55,384 nucleotides of DNA from Chara braunii (taxonomy: Eukaryota > Streptophyta > Charophyceae > Charales > Characeae), in contig BFEA01000036.1 in NCBI GenBank assembly GCA_003427395.1, forward strand, positions 807,024 to 862,407, written 5' to 3'. Below the pieces are notes generated by a model. It was not told the origin of the DNA. It did not search any database and saw nothing but the letters and a program-made list of their open reading frames with translations. A program made the translations under genes and the position numbers. Positions within the stretch are counted from its first letter, which is position 1; every line of letters starts with the position of its first letter. This document shows, in pieces, positions 29,954 through 41,963 of this stretch.

Positions 29954-31028
29954 ACGTAGTCTGAGAGGTCCAGCACTTAAGGGCTAAATTGGGGGTTGTG
30001 ACTGAGCAAGAGAGAAAACCCCGTTTTATTGTTGAATGTTTCTTAAAGATTTTTTAGTCGGACCTTGGTCATGGGCCTGGATTCGAGATCCTTGTCCAGG
30101 ACATCCCAAGCCCTAGACTCTGCATTGGAAGAGATCCCCCCCCACGCAGAGCCTATTTGCCCTGCCTGCCGAGACACTCAGCCTAAAAGTCGGAGGTGTC
30201 GCAGCCACTACACGGTTATTCTTTCAATGATGCAATATCGTGAAGGGGCAAGCCTTCACGATACTTCGAGTCTGACACTTGAGTGTCATAAGCGGTACTC
30301 GGATCCACGAGGGACCACTTGATTATGGGCACTACATAGTACGTCATCATCGCGACTGCTTGCGCATTCATGCATTGCTAGTCAATATGAGTTAACCCTA
30401 CGTCCGGGCGGTTTTATACTAAGTCTCGCGTGTGACGCCTATCTGATCCCCACGTCGGAAAGTTATGGGATAGCTACTAAGGAACTAGGAGCGTTGTTGC
30501 GTTGTTTGTTCTGTGTCGTTCTATATTTGTATATGTACGTGCATGAGTGTGTGTGTTTTATTTTTATGTTCTTTATAGTGGTGAGCGCGTGGCGTGTGGG
30601 ATGCGTCCTGGTCGATTGGCGACGAGTCGCGCTTGGGACCTCAGCCCCCCCAAATGTCGATTCGCGTGTGGGTTCGATAGAGGCGTAATACCGTGCGTAC
30701 CCCCTATGCTATAACGAATGAGAAACGCCCTCGGCTGGTACACCTCTGTGATTGCAACTGATTAACTTTCGTACTGTGGACTGGTAGCTCGGCGGGGATA
30801 CGCCTACCGAAGGGAGGTGACAACTCCCGTAAGATGGAGATAAGTCGTGCCTCGCATAAGCCCTATCCTGTCGTAGGGGCTCGCGAGAGGTATGGCTGGC
30901 GCACTCGGTCAGAGCGGCTTGCGGAAGCTCCATTATGTATTCGCGACGAGGAACAGACCAACTCCTGCATGACGCGGCCGAGAGGGTCCCGCGCTGCCTT
31001 GTGAGGTGCCGGACCGATGCGCTCGACA
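29954..31028 (+). mobile_element. Older TGTCG element copy, right part
   Basis: This resumes the copy interrupted at 22511 and runs through a divergent terminal block to CGCTCGACA at 31028. It contains CGTGAAGG/CCTTCACG (about 30239-30260), TGACACT-TG-AGTGTCA (30273-30288) and GGTACTCG/CGAGGGACC (30294-30316), which replace the stems seen in units 1 and 2. The conserved donor-like GGTAAGT is GATAAGT here. Chromovirus sequence begins directly after the end. Confidence 0.75.
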
Positions 31029-32103
31029 TCGTCCAGCTACTGACGAGCCTTCTATTGACTATTCTCCTACCATCGTCGAGGACGGCACTGTCGAGTCTCA
31101 CTCAGGTGATTGTCCGATAGTCTTTTAATCCCGTCAGCTCCTGCCCGCCGAGATAAACCACACTGCTGATGAACGTGAGGTTCTCGCAGTAGTTTAATAT
31201 GGCACTCGACACTTGCATCACTACCTGCACGGGGCACCATTCACAGTACGCACGGAGAACTCTGTTGTCGAGGCTTTTCTGACAAAGTCGAATCTCACTC
31301 CTCGACAGGCTCGCTGGTGGCGTGACCTATCCGAGTTTAGTTTCACCACTGAGCACATCAAGGGTGAGACTAATCGGGTCGCAGATGCCTTATCCCGACG
31401 CCCTGACCATGATCTGGAGCAGATTCAGCATGCTGCCATCTCGGTCACCACCGTCCACCACTCGTTGATCAACGAGTTTCACACCCAGTACCGCCACTGC
31501 CCCGACTATCGCGACATCCATGCGACCCTTCGGAGGGGCAAGACCGTCCCGAACTACTCTCTCGGGGAGAACGATCTTGTGTACTGGCACGGTTCACATG
31601 GCACCAAAGAGCCCCGTACTTGCGTTCCCTCCACTGGACAGCTACGGGTCCGGGCAGTAGCAGAGTTCCATGACCAGGCAGCCGCCGATCATATGGGATT
31701 CCACAAGATGTTGGCTCGTGTGAGCCGCCTGTACGTCTGGCCAAAGCGCAAGGACTTTGTGAAGGACTACGTCGCAGAGTGTCCCACCTGCCAGGAGGTG
31801 AACAGTGCGAACCACCTGCCTTATGGTTTGCTCAATCCTCTTTCTATCCCTGAGGGTCGTTGGCAGTACATCTCTATGGACTTTATCGGTCCTCTTCGTC
31901 CACCAATCCCCCGCGGTCATGATGCTATCTTGGTTGTCGTTGACCCCTTCACAAAACGCGCACACTTTGTTACGTGTCGCTATACCATCAGTGCACGTGA
32001 GGTCGCCTACATCGTGTTTGACCGAGTCGTGCGTGACCACGGCTTACCTCTGACTCGGAGCATCATATCTGACTGTGACCCGCGCTTTATCAACCGATTC
32101 TAG
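31029..32103 (+). pseudogene. Chromovirus pol fragment: RNase H and integrase core
   Basis: The frame starts with PIVF*SRQLLPAEIN and ADEREVLAVV (stops present), the RNase H core. From 31213 the 296-residue open part begins MHHYLHGAPFTVRTEN, then HIKGETNRVADALSRRPD (residues 49-65). The integrase zinc finger uses H153, H160, C190 and C193. The catalytic core shows MDFIGPL (Asp 223) and SDCDPRF (Asp 287). Integrase joins element cDNA to host DNA. The frame stops with TAG after NRF, exactly where the family usually has Trp. The third catalytic residue lies just beyond the stop, in TDGQTEVTNR at about 32164-32193, after a second in-frame TAG at 32158, where the family usually has Gln. Confidence 0.9.
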
Positions 32104-32301
32104 TGATAGCTCCACGAGGTGTACGCCACCCAACTCCGCTTATCATCGTCTTACCATCCCTAGACTGATGGTCAGACCGAGGTCACGAATAGGGATCTCG
32201 GATTTATTCTCTGAAAGATTATTCGTTACGACCAGTAGTGGGATCTTCATCTTGCCCACGCGGAGACAGCCTACAACCACGCCGTCTCGCCAGCCACGGG
32301 G

Positions 32302-33144
32302 ATGTCGCCTTACTATTGCAACCTCAGGTATCACCCTCATGTTCTCACGGACTTCCTTCGACCATCACAGATGCATTCCGACACGAGTTGTCCCGCACTG
32401 GATGATTGGGTTGCACACATGACATCGATCATGAAGACCACGCACGAGCACATAGTCGCTTCCCAAACTCGCATGGTCGCATGCGTGAACCAATCGAGGA
32501 TGGATCATCCATTCAAAATCGGTGATGATGTGCTTATCGACGCCCACCATTTACAGCTCGAAACGGACACGCTTCGCAAGTTCTGGCGTCGCTTCTTTGG
32601 CTCATGCCGCATTCTCCAGGTTGTCGGTTCTGATACGGCTTCTAACCCGACCAGCTTTTATGTGAAGCTCCCCGACTACCTACGCAAGACTCGTGTGCAC
32701 GATGTCTACCACATCTCGTTACTACGTCCCTACCGCAGACCGTCTGAGTGTTTTGTTGGACGACCATACGAGCGTCCTCCACCCATTATGGTGGACGGCC
32801 ACGAGGAGTTCAGCGTTTCAAACATCATTGGTCGCCGAGTCACTGACGACAACCCTCCTCACGTCGAGTATCTCATACGTTGGAAGGGTTACCCTGATGA
32901 GGAGGCTACTTGGGAGCCCCTCGAGCACTTGCAGCACGCTCGCATGCTGGTGTGTGCCTATGACTTTGCTCGTCGTGCTGGGTTGACTGCTCCTCCTCAA
33001 CCCACTGACCCTCTTCCTTCCCCCTCGGCTGAGGAGACCGCTGGAGTCGGGCATGCTCCATCTGAGGCAGACCTTCAGCAGCAGCTGGATGCTTATGAGA
33101 GTCCAAAGCGCACTCGTCGTCGTCCTGCTCGATACGACGATTGA
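32302..33144 (+). pseudogene. Chromovirus integrase C-terminus with chromodomain
   Basis: This 280-residue open segment begins with the post-core region (SPYYCNLRYHPH), continues with FKIGDDVLIDAHHLQL and VHDVYHISLLRPY (residues 132-144, the GPY/F-like module before the chromodomain), and ends with a chromodomain at residues about 168-220: EFSVSNIIGRR...VEYLIRWKGYPDEEATWEP. Chromodomains of this class bind modified histones and steer integration into heterochromatin. The C-terminal tail is Pro/Ser/Arg-rich and ends at a TGA at 33142-33144. It is open throughout but cut off from the core by stops and a frame change. Confidence 0.9.
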
Positions 33145-34521
33145 CTCTGACTTACCTTCCCACGTCTTTGACTTCTCAGTACTCCATCTACTCTAGTTCT
33201 GCCACTTCAGCTCGTCGACGTTGCAGCTCTTCCTAGACGGCATTTCGGACTTCTCATCATGGACGTCATCGGCAGCTTCACGGCCTTCGTCACGATCAAT
33301 TCTGCCTACTTCAGATGTCATGACTCTCTTACCACCTTACCTTGTACAGTACCCTGGTTGTGTCGCATAATGGTCTCCCTTCGTCGGGTTCCTCTTACTT
33401 AGGCTCTCCCTTGGTATACGCATAGGCATTGGGACCGTAGTGTTACCCTGGCTTCCCAGCTTACAGATCCAGCTTCGACTTCCCCCACCTTAGGAGTCAA
33501 TTGCATGATTTTCTTACCCATCACTTTTTCTACCACCTGTCGGCTCTCACGCCCTAGTTAGGCAGCCTTGCATGCTTCATCTAGGTGCGCCGAGTATACC
33601 AGGCTCCCTTATTCCCTTGCATGGTCGACCCTCAATAGCGGTCACCCCTTTAGTCGAGCATTACCCGCCCAGATGGTTAATCTGTTAGGGTCATTGGTTT
33701 TGTTCGCTCCCAGTTTCCCTACCGTCATCCAGTCTGGTGACACGTTTCTCCCTGTCATTATGTGTGGATGCCCTTAGGAGTTTATCGACCCGTAGGCTTC
33801 ATTCGCCACCTTTAGAGACCATCCCACCCTGTGGTTTGCGACACACTTCTCCTGTGACATACGGGTTGTCTTGTTGTTGCTTTGTTGCTCTCAGACTGAA
33901 GCTACTGCCTCTAACATTTCAAGGATTTAGTTGTTTTTGCTTTTGTTGTTCTTAGCATTAATACACTAGTCAGTTGTTTCCAGACAGAGGCTACTGGCTC
34001 CAACATTCTAGGATTTAGTTGTCATTACTTTTTGCTTTCCTACGACATGTATACTAGTTAGTTGCTTTTGCTTTCACTTAGGCTGTTAGCTGTGGCATTG
34101 TTGTTTTTGTGGCATTTTCTATCATAGGTTGCATCGCATGGACTCGGCATGGACCTTGCTCCACATCCTAGACTACTCGGGTTTTCTTTTTCTTTGGTGG
34201 AGTTCCGCTTCTTGGCAGAAGTGTGCTTGTATCTAGGCGATCCATCACAGGCCAAGGATCGTGTAGTTGACCTCTGGTTGGCCTGTGAGACCAACCCCTT
34301 GGCCTGTTCTCACAGGCCTAAGTTGTATTCGGGGTTAGTCCAGTCCAGGCCGGTACCTCTGTCGGTACCAGCCAGTCTAGTCCAGTCCAGGCCGATACCT
34401 CTGGCGGTACCAGCCAGTCCAGTCCAGTCCGGTCAGTCCGCTGGTGTATACCCCAGTCAGAGTCTGTATTTCGGAGCATTCTGCATTTCCACAGTTTGGA
34501 GTACGTGAGTTGGAGTCTCGT
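33145..34521 (+). other. Chromovirus 3' non-coding region with short tandem repeats
   Basis: There is no gene. Two repeats are visible. A ~90-base duplication at 33890-34070 has the core CTACTG.CTC.AACATT and AGGATTTAGTTG. A 42-base tandem pair at 34337-34420 has CCAGTCCAGGCCGGTACC and GGTACCAGCCAGTC. This may include the 3' LTR, but no second LTR is available in the window to compare. Confidence 0.6.
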
Positions 34522-36628
34522 TGTCGGCGCGAATACCCTTACAAGTTTTTGCAAGTGATGGAAATTAGGCTTGGTTTAAAGTTTAAGTATTCCGTGCGAG
34601 GCGTGGTTGCGCCTGTGGCTTATGTTGGCTGGGTGGTTGACTAGAATAAAGAGTATGTGGGCGCGCGGATTTCTGAGGCGCGAGTGATCTTCTTATTTCT
34701 TGATGACTGAAGAGTCGGCGTGATCGATGTGCTTGTCTGTGACCTATGCGTACGTGCGAAGGACGGCATCGACAACAATGTGACTTCTGAAAACGTTTCG
34801 GTAGGTCAGCGCGACGCGCTGTGTCTGTTTATTTAGACGTCCGTCAGAGCTAAACCCAGATTTGGGCCTAGCGCTATTGGTTACGGTATCAGACTTTCGT
34901 CAAGGAGATTTAGGGATCGAGATCAAGCGGCGAAAACATGGGAATATCAGAGTACCGCGAAGGGACTGAGGGGTTGAGGGCCCGGCGGGGCTACCCCCCT
35001 TGGTTTGTCGTCGGCGGCGTTAGGACGGGGCTAACATTTTCGTTTTCCTCGTTCGTCATAGTTTAACGGTTAAAAGTTCTTAATATTTTAAATTATGACG
35101 TATTATTATTTTTGCTTCAGTACCTTTCGACTCAGGCGCGATGCCAGATCTGGAAGTCGTCGAGACGGTCAAGGACCCTCAGCGCGCGCCTCCTTTGGCG
35201 GGCCCGTTTGGGTTTTCGCGTGCTCGTGATATTGATAAAGTTCCTATCTCTGGTCCTCTTGATAATACGAACAGGAGAATCCGATGTGCATGCGAGTCGG
35301 AGGGGTGATTAGCCCACAAGGCGGAGGAAAACATAGTGGCGGGAATCCCTCTGCGGATGCACCGTCCACCAACCACGATCTGTTGTAAGAGGTTCAAGTA
35401 TGAGCATGCTAGTTGAGGCCCGGAAGATGGTGGATCGCGCCCGGTGCAGTAAAGCGAAGCGGTCCGGGGCGTTGTTGGGGGGTCGCTGCAGCACCACGGC
35501 CAGCCGCGGGTCGTAGGGAACCCTTCTCCACTTTAATTTTTCAAAGTTCTTATTTGAATTTTTGCTACTATCGTCGACGGTCGTACCGGGCCCAGTTTAC
35601 CAAGGCCCACTCATAGGCCTTACAGCGGGCCGCGCTCTCAGCTTCGCGGCCAGCTGTCTGAGCGGGAGCTTGCCCATTGGGGGGCCGAGGTGGTGGCGGA
35701 CACTGTCGGAGTGGAGTTAGGCAAGGAAAGACTGTAGCAGGCTGCCCTCGGACCGCAGGCTGAAGAGGCCGGCAGCCGGGGCGAGTGGGGAGCTTAGCGG
35801 GGCAGCGCAGTAAAGGCAAGGCGGAGCAATAGCGCAGGGGGGGAATGGGCGCTAAAAGGCTGAGGCGACGGACGGATACCACGGGCAGCGGGGGGCGGGT
35901 AAACAAGGGGCCGAACCTGGGCGCAAATATGCACCGGATGCATGCGCAGCAAGGGAGGAGGCACGCAGTGATACTGCCCTGCGAATCGTTCGTCAGATTT
36001 GGGCTTAGGGGCGAAAGACTAATCGAACCGGCTAGTAGCCTGACCCTTCCAAAGTTCCTCCTCGGCCTGGCCGGAGCAGTCGGGAAGAGCGCTAGGATAA
36101 GGCATTGACAAGCCAGAGTCGGGGAAAGCAAGGACGGCAGATGCAAAGGAGGAAATGTATCGGGGCGCGCTTTCTCGCCGAGGGCATGCAAAGCAAGGAG
36201 AGGTGCGCAGAGCAAGGGAGAGCTGCTATGGCGGAGGGGAGAGTTATAACTCGCTTATTTTTCATCGGAATCGGGCGGGGAAAGACCTGAAATGGGGGTT
36301 TTGGGGCATGGCGACCTCAAATCTGTAGCCAGATTGGGAAGAGGATGGGTGGAAGACGAGTTAATTGAGAAATAGAGTGCGCGGGGGTGGTCGAAGACGA
36401 AGGGAAGAAGACAAACGGGAGTAAAAGTTGCTAGCACGACCATCCCTCGATAGTTTTTGACAAACAAAGATTCGAAATTGGGGTTTGGAGACGGTGCGAA
36501 TAAATTGGTGAGGTCGATTTGGCCTTTAAGTTAGTAAAATAGAAGTTAGTAGGGAAAATTCAGTGTGCCAAAGTGAAGAGATGGGGGTGGTGAAAATGGG
36601 AGCGATGGGGATGAAGATCGGACAGCCC

Positions 36629-36652
36629 GCTCGTTTTAGGATGGAAACGAGC
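36629..36652 (+). repeat. Class III hairpin in unit 2
   Basis: GCTCGTTT, loop TAGGATGG, AAACGAGC: a perfect 8-bp stem at the same offset (~2107) as the unit 1 hairpin at 24618. It has different arm bases that still pair. Confidence 0.8.
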
Positions 36653-38240
36653 AAGTGAAGGTGGGGCTCTGAGGCTCTTAGGCAAGGCGAATCCGAGTGT
36701 ATACTTAGATCTAGCGAATGGTTGGTGGGATAGAAGTTAATGAGGAAAGGAGATGTGTGAGGAGTAGCAGGATATGAAAAAGAATGAACCTACCTGAATT
36801 TTGGCAGAAGGTTCATTCTGATTATTGCTCATCCGAATGATGGGAAGGGTGTGAGGGCAGCTGCAAGGTTAGAAACTTACCTGATCGACTGGTGCGTTGT
36901 TCACTTCGGCGACGAGAGTAGCCGTAGCGTAGCGGTAGTGGCAGCCACCGTTGCCATAACTATAGAGGTAGCGCAGAGTGGGTGTATGGGGAGGGAAGTG
37001 CGCGGAATGTTCAGGGAGATACTTAGCTGCGTGTGAATAGAGGGAGAGAGGAGGAAGAAATACCACTCACTAAAAACCGGTAGAGCAGCAACAATCGAGG
37101 GTCGAATTTACTGTGTCAGATTGTGCACAACAGGGGATGACGCATTTATCCACGCTCCAACAAAGGATTCATTCCGAGTTTCTTCACCTGTAGACTAAAG
37201 CGGTGGGGAATAACTATGAAGTTTGAGTCTTACCTATTGGCCGGGGTTGATACCCGTTTCGCCATACGGAGTAGCGAGGAGTGAGCAGGCCTCGTCGGAC
37301 GAGCTGTTTGCGTTCAATTAAGCCAGCAACCAGGCCGCTGTCAGACGAGCCAGCAGGCGCAGGTATTTGGGGTCCGAGGTGCAGGCCTGTGTGGCCACCT
37401 GATCGAAGGGGAAGCAGCAAGGGTAGCAGAACACAGCCAGCTCGTTGTGTTATGCTCTAAGGTATTTATCTGAGGAGCATATTTGTTGTTAAACACATTG
37501 CGGGCAGTCCCTGAAAGAAGTGAAACCGGAGAACAGATGGGCGCAGCGTTGATTGAGACAGTGCAGCAACACTGTTGTCGTTGTGTGTCATGACCAACTG
37601 ATGCGGACTTGTGTTCGAACTGTGTCCCAAGTTGCCATATCGTAAGACTGTGAGTTCGGGCCAGTTGGTGTATCTCCGGGCTGCATGCATATGAAGAGGG
37701 GGGGTCATACCTGGGTTGGTGGAAGTCGGCAGGGTTGGCAGCCTGCGAGGTGGGCAGTCTGCGGGGCCGGCGGTCTGCAAACTTGGCACAGGCATACGCT
37801 ACGGTTGCTGCTGCGGAGATTGATTACTGTAGCTGTTGTTGGGCGCTAGCTGGGGGCGCAGACGTAGTGCAGGGAGAGTGGTTGAACTGCAAGGAGGGGT
37901 GGTACTGCGAGTTGAGAGGTCGCCAGGGAGTTGACGTCGACAGTATGACTGAAGTTTGACCAAGCTGTTGTTACCTGGTCATTATTGCGAGGCCATCAGG
38001 CGCTCGAAGATAACAAGGCTCTCTCACGCGAGTCTGAGAGCACCCTTCTTGTATATGAGCGACTCAAACTTCCTTTGTCTACCCTTCTTACTCTAAGTCT
38101 AGTCTATTGGTTCTGAGAGGAAGGCGGCAGGCGGGATTGCAACCCGTAGGACCGCAGCAAGACTTTGTGGGGAGTCAACCCACCGATTGAGGGAGCTCTT
38201 CCGGAACTCAGGAGGAGTTGTGGAGGCAGGGAACTGAAAG

Positions 38241-38357
38241 GTAACCATTGCTTTCTCACTATAAACCCAGATTATAGCCCTATCTGTACTGCCTGTTGTG
38301 TTTTTAACTGAGTATATGGCATGCATCCCTACTTTGACTTTTTGGTTTGACTTTCAG
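38241..38357 (+). other. Intron-like GT...AG segment (unit 2)
   Basis: CTGAAAG precedes GTAACC at 38241, and TTTGACTTTCAG ends at 38357, followed by GACTT. The leader upstream is nearly identical to unit 1. Confidence 0.5.
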
Positions 38358-38505
38358 GACTTAAACCAGATTAAGTAAAGGAATGTATGTGCAATCTCAG
38401 TTTCAATCTTTGTTGATTGTGTGAAAGCAGACTGCTTAAAAAGATTGCATATGGGGAAGGGCAGGATGGGAAGCAGTTTTTGCATGGGGTTTGACTGGGT
38501 CATTA

Positions 38506-39435
38506 AGGTTGGGAGGTCCCCATAAGTTTGGGGAGACCCGGTGCTATACTTTATTTTGGATTGTGTGGAGCGTCGGACCGTTCTATAAGTTTAGGTGGTC
38601 TGATTGCTCTTGAGGATGGAAAGTCCCCATAAGTTTGGGGAGGTCTAGTGTTGTGAATTTGCATTTAGAATCGGATCATTCTATAAGTTTAGGTGATCTG
38701 GTTGCTCTGACTTGTGAAGGCTACTTGTGATCGACTTTTTTTCAGGGGCCAAGTGCGTTCTGTAAATTCAGGTGCCTTGGTTGCCTTGGTTATTTTGGGT
38801 TTTTCTCTGTTTTATTTGGTTCTGAATGAGGAGGTCTGAGTCATTCTATAAGTTTAGGTGGTTCATCCTCTCTCTGTATTATTTTGAGAAAGTAAACTTG
38901 ACAAACGGCAGGTCGTTTTGTAAGTTCAGGTGGTCTAGCCCAATGTCACGCACAACTTGGATCAGAGAGGAACGAATCAGGCAGAGAGTCAGACTGTTCT
39001 GTAAGTTCAGGTGGTCTGACTCAAAGCCCGCACATGTTGGAACCTAAGCTTATAATTTGGCTATATTTTATTATTATTTTATCTATAAACGAGCTAATCA
39101 GACCATTCTATAAGTTTAGGTGGTCTGACTATAGTCTATCACAACCTGAAGGGAGTATAACTAAGAGTATAACTGAAGGTAATTTGGGTCGGCTGAGCAT
39201 TATTTCTAAGATGAATGGCTCAGTCTTACGCCCACCTTGAAGATTAAGTTCATATATAATCTGAAGGTAACTGGGGCGGCTAGGATGGCCTAGTCATATG
39301 CCCAAGGAAGAGAAAAGTTGTTGTGCCCTATGTTTGTGTATACTTTGACTAAGTAGGCTCATTCCATAAGTTTGGGTGGTCAGACTTTATGCCTGGCTAA
39401 GTAAGGTACATTCCATAAGTTTGGGTGTCCTGACC
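38506..39435 (+). repeat. Class I hairpin array (TAAGTT loop), unit 2
   Basis: About eleven class I hairpins plus one class II hairpin (CTGAGCATTA/AATGGCTCAG, near 39192). Clear stems are TCGGACC/GGTCTGA (38573-38602), GATCA/TGATC (near 38674-38698), CCAAG/CTTGG (near 38754-38786), GAGTCAGAC/GTCTGACTC (38986-39022, perfect 9 bp) and TCAGACC/GGTCTGA (39090-39119). At 38905-38940 the apical pair is TTG/CAG, a wobble. Confidence 0.9.
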
Positions 39436-39749
39436 TTGTGCCTTATGTAAGCTGGGTATAAGGGGATAAAGCATTGAAAGATCATGAACTATTGTTTGTT
39501 CAGGTATACTTTGGGATGACGATAGTACTTACCTTTGTGGTTTGGCCTGCATGTGACTGAGTGAGGCTACTACTTGGTCTGAGTTTCAGTTTGACAGGTA
39601 GTTATTGTAGTTGCTCTCCACGTGCTAAAGCGATAAGAGTTAGTTCAAATTCTGCATTTTCTGAGCTAAGTTTTTTTACTTAGATCAATTCTCGCATTTT
39701 CTGGGATTTTTTGTTATACTTGGTTTTGTATAAATTTTAGTAAGCTAAT

Positions 39750-40025
39750 TTCTCTACGGGAAGCGCTGCTGAAATTTCTACAAATCTAGGGAGTTAGTCA
39801 ATTCTTGACTTTTCAAAGTTTAACTTGTTTAAAGTTCATAAATGGCTTAGTAAAAATTTGGAAAGTCTCATTTTCTAAAGGGAGTGCTACCCAAATTTTT
39901 GCTAATTCGGGGAATTAGACAAAATTGAACTTTGAAAAGTCAAAGACTATTTCTGTTTTCATATTAAGGCTGATATAAATTCTGGAAAGACACTTTTCCT
40001 ACGGGAAGCGCTGCCGAAATTTTCT
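39750..40025 (+). repeat. GCGCTGCC array (unit 2)
   Basis: Three units at ~125-base spacing: CTACGGGAAGCGCTGCTG, AAAGGGAGTGCTACCCAA and CTACGGGAAGCGCTGCCG. It has two fewer units than unit 1. Confidence 0.8.
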
Positions 40026-40140
40026 TAGTTTAAAAGGAGATAGAGTATATTTTGACAGGTGGCGATTCTGGCGATCCACTCTGTATAGGGGAGATTATGC
40101 CAGGGTCTACCTTTGCTTTGGGCACTGCTTAAAGGTAGAT

Positions 40141-40215
40141 NNNNNNNNNNNNNNNNNNNNNNNNNNNNNNNNNNNNNNNNNNNNNNNNNNNNNNNNNNNN
40201 NNNNNNNNNNNNNNN
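40141..40215. other. Assembly gap (75 N)
   Basis: A run of 75 undetermined bases. The 95 bases before it (40046-40140) and after it (40216-40310) are identical, which suggests two contig ends that overlap in reality. See the findings. Confidence 0.95.
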
Positions 40216-41237
40216 TATATTTTGACAGGTGGCGATTCTGGCGATCCACTCTGTATAGGGGAGATTATGCCAGGGTCTACCTTTGCTTTGGGCACTGCTT
40301 AAAGGTAGATTCAGGCTTAGTCAAATAGGATGATTTGAGTGGGATTGTGATATGAAGATTATTCTCCATGAACTTATAGACTTAGCTTGGGATTGGTCTG
40401 TCTTGTGTTACAGGTCCTCTTGATCGTTTGATTCAAGACTTGAGTTAGATTCAACTTGATCCTACAAGGATCACATTCTGTTATCACTGATAACAAGTCG
40501 GTTGTCGATTCGTCGATTTGTGATTCAACTCTAATTCACTCTCGCTACTCAACCTAAAGGCTTCAGCCCTGTGGTTTAAATTGTTTCATTGTGTTTTTAC
40601 CCGGACTTTATTGAATGGTCATTTAACTAAAGTACTGAGTATTTATTTTGGGGAGTTGCACAAGAGTGAGGTTTGTATGGCTAAAGCAAGGGGTATGAGC
40701 ATAGAGAATGGTTGAAGTTGATCCCGTGTAGTGCGTGAATTTTGTTGAATCCTTGATGTGATTGCAGGTATGTTTGTGGTTCGGACTCTGGATGTGACTG
40801 TCTGCGATTACATATATATATATATGGCTGAGAGGAGTCTCACTGTGGCTGTGAGAAGTGATCGTCCTACATAAATAAACCTTACGTATATATTTATATG
40901 TGCCTTGGGTATGTGCGTGGCTTACTGTGGTAATGCGCAAGGGTTAGCCAGATTATGGTTTGAGAGAGAAGGAAGACCCTCTTTATTCTTTGCTTTTTAG
41001 GATTTTATGGTTGGACGTTGTAGTCTGTGGCAACCGTCAAAGTCAACCCCCTTGATTTATGTCCAGGTCTTGAGTGGGGCTCATCTTTAGGGCAGTAAGA
41101 AACGACTGTCACCACCGTGACAGGTATGGACCTGGGTACCACTCACTCTGCACATGGTGCAGAAGAGGGTGTGTTTTCTTCAACCGCGCATGGCGGTTGT
41201 CCAGCATCGAGAGATTAACCCTCAAAGCGCGTGTCAG

Positions 41238-41284
41238 TCGACACTTGAGTGTCGAACGCGACCCTCGAGATTAACGAGGATCTC
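41238..41284 (+). repeat. Two hairpins in the unit 2 terminal block
   Basis: TCGACACT-TG-AGTGTCGA (41238-41255, perfect 8 bp) is followed by GCGACCCTCG, loop AGATTAA, CGAGGATCTC (41258-41284, about 7 pairs). The same positions in the older copy carry TGACACT/AGTGTCA and GGTACTCG/CGAGGGACC. Confidence 0.75.
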
Positions 41285-41963
41285 GTGAGTATGGGTACTA
41301 CATAGTACGCCACCATTGCAACTGCTTGCGTGCGTTTGCATTGCTAGTCGATATGAGAAGGCTCTGCGTCCGCGAGGTTTTATACTAAGTCTCGCGTGTG
41401 ACGCTTATCCGATTTCCGCATCGGAAAGTTATGGGTTGGCTACCGAGGGACTAGGAGTGCTGTCACGTTGTTTAAGGTGTGTGCGTGTGTTTTATTTTTG
41501 TGTTCGACGTGTGGTGTATGCGTGGTAAGTGGGATACGTCCAAGTCGACTGACGACGGGCCGCGCTTGGGACTTCAGCCCCCCAAGTTGACGGTTCTCGT
41601 GCGGGTCCGGTAGAGGCGTATTACCGCGCGTACCCCCTATGCTACAACGAACGAGAAACGCCCTCGGCTGATCCACCTTTACGATTGCAACTGATTAGCT
41701 TTCGTAATGTGGACTAGTAACTCGGAGGGGATACGCCCACTGAAGGGAGGTGACAGCTCCCGTAAGGTGGAGGTAAGTCGTGCCTCGCGTACGCCCTATC
41801 CTGACGTAGGGGCTCACGGGAGGTATGGCTGGCGCACTCGGACGGAGCGGCTTGCGGAAGCTCCATGTATTCTCGCGGCGAAGGATTAAAACCAACTCCT
41901 GCGTGACGCAGTCGGGAGGGTCCCGCGCTGCCCTGGTGCGGTGCTGGACCAATGTGCTCGACA

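Larger units (their letters stand above)
31029..34521 (+). mobile_element. 5'-truncated Ty3/gypsy chromovirus
   Basis: This begins inside the RT/RNase H region directly after a TGTCG-element end and contains RNase H, integrase and chromodomain sequence, then a 3' non-coding tail to 34521. Gag, protease and most of RT are absent from the window. In-frame stops show it is dead. I could not define its LTRs; 33145-34521 may hold the 3' untranslated region and LTR. Unit 2 begins at 34522. Confidence 0.85.
34522..41963 (+). mobile_element. TGTCG element unit 2 (complete ends, internal assembly gap)
   Basis: This begins TGTCGGCGCGAATACCC and ends AATGTGCTCGACA. The module order is the same as in unit 1: 5' GC-rich zone, class III hairpin (36629), leader and intron-like segment (38090-38357), class I array (38506-39435), GCGCTGCC array (39750-40025), GTTATC hairpin (40478), TATATAT stretch (40810) and terminal block (41000-41963). 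The 75-base gap and flanking duplication at 40046-40310 are probably assembly artefacts, so true length is near 7.3 kb. No coding sequence seen. Confidence 0.75.

Noticed and set aside
22507-29959. 5-base target-site duplication CGTGG/CGTAG around unit 1
   Set aside because: Only four of five bases match and it is offset by one base from the TGTCG...CGACA ends; the other units show no match.
29686-29976. gag-like minus-strand frame VVEHIGP in terminal blocks
   Set aside because: The similarity to LINE ORF1 comes from element DNA at the ORF1 end, not from shared coding.
35568-36215. Minus-strand 215-codon open frame in unit 2
   Set aside because: Not conserved as a frame at the matching offset in units 1 or 3; Leu/Pro/Arg-rich composition.
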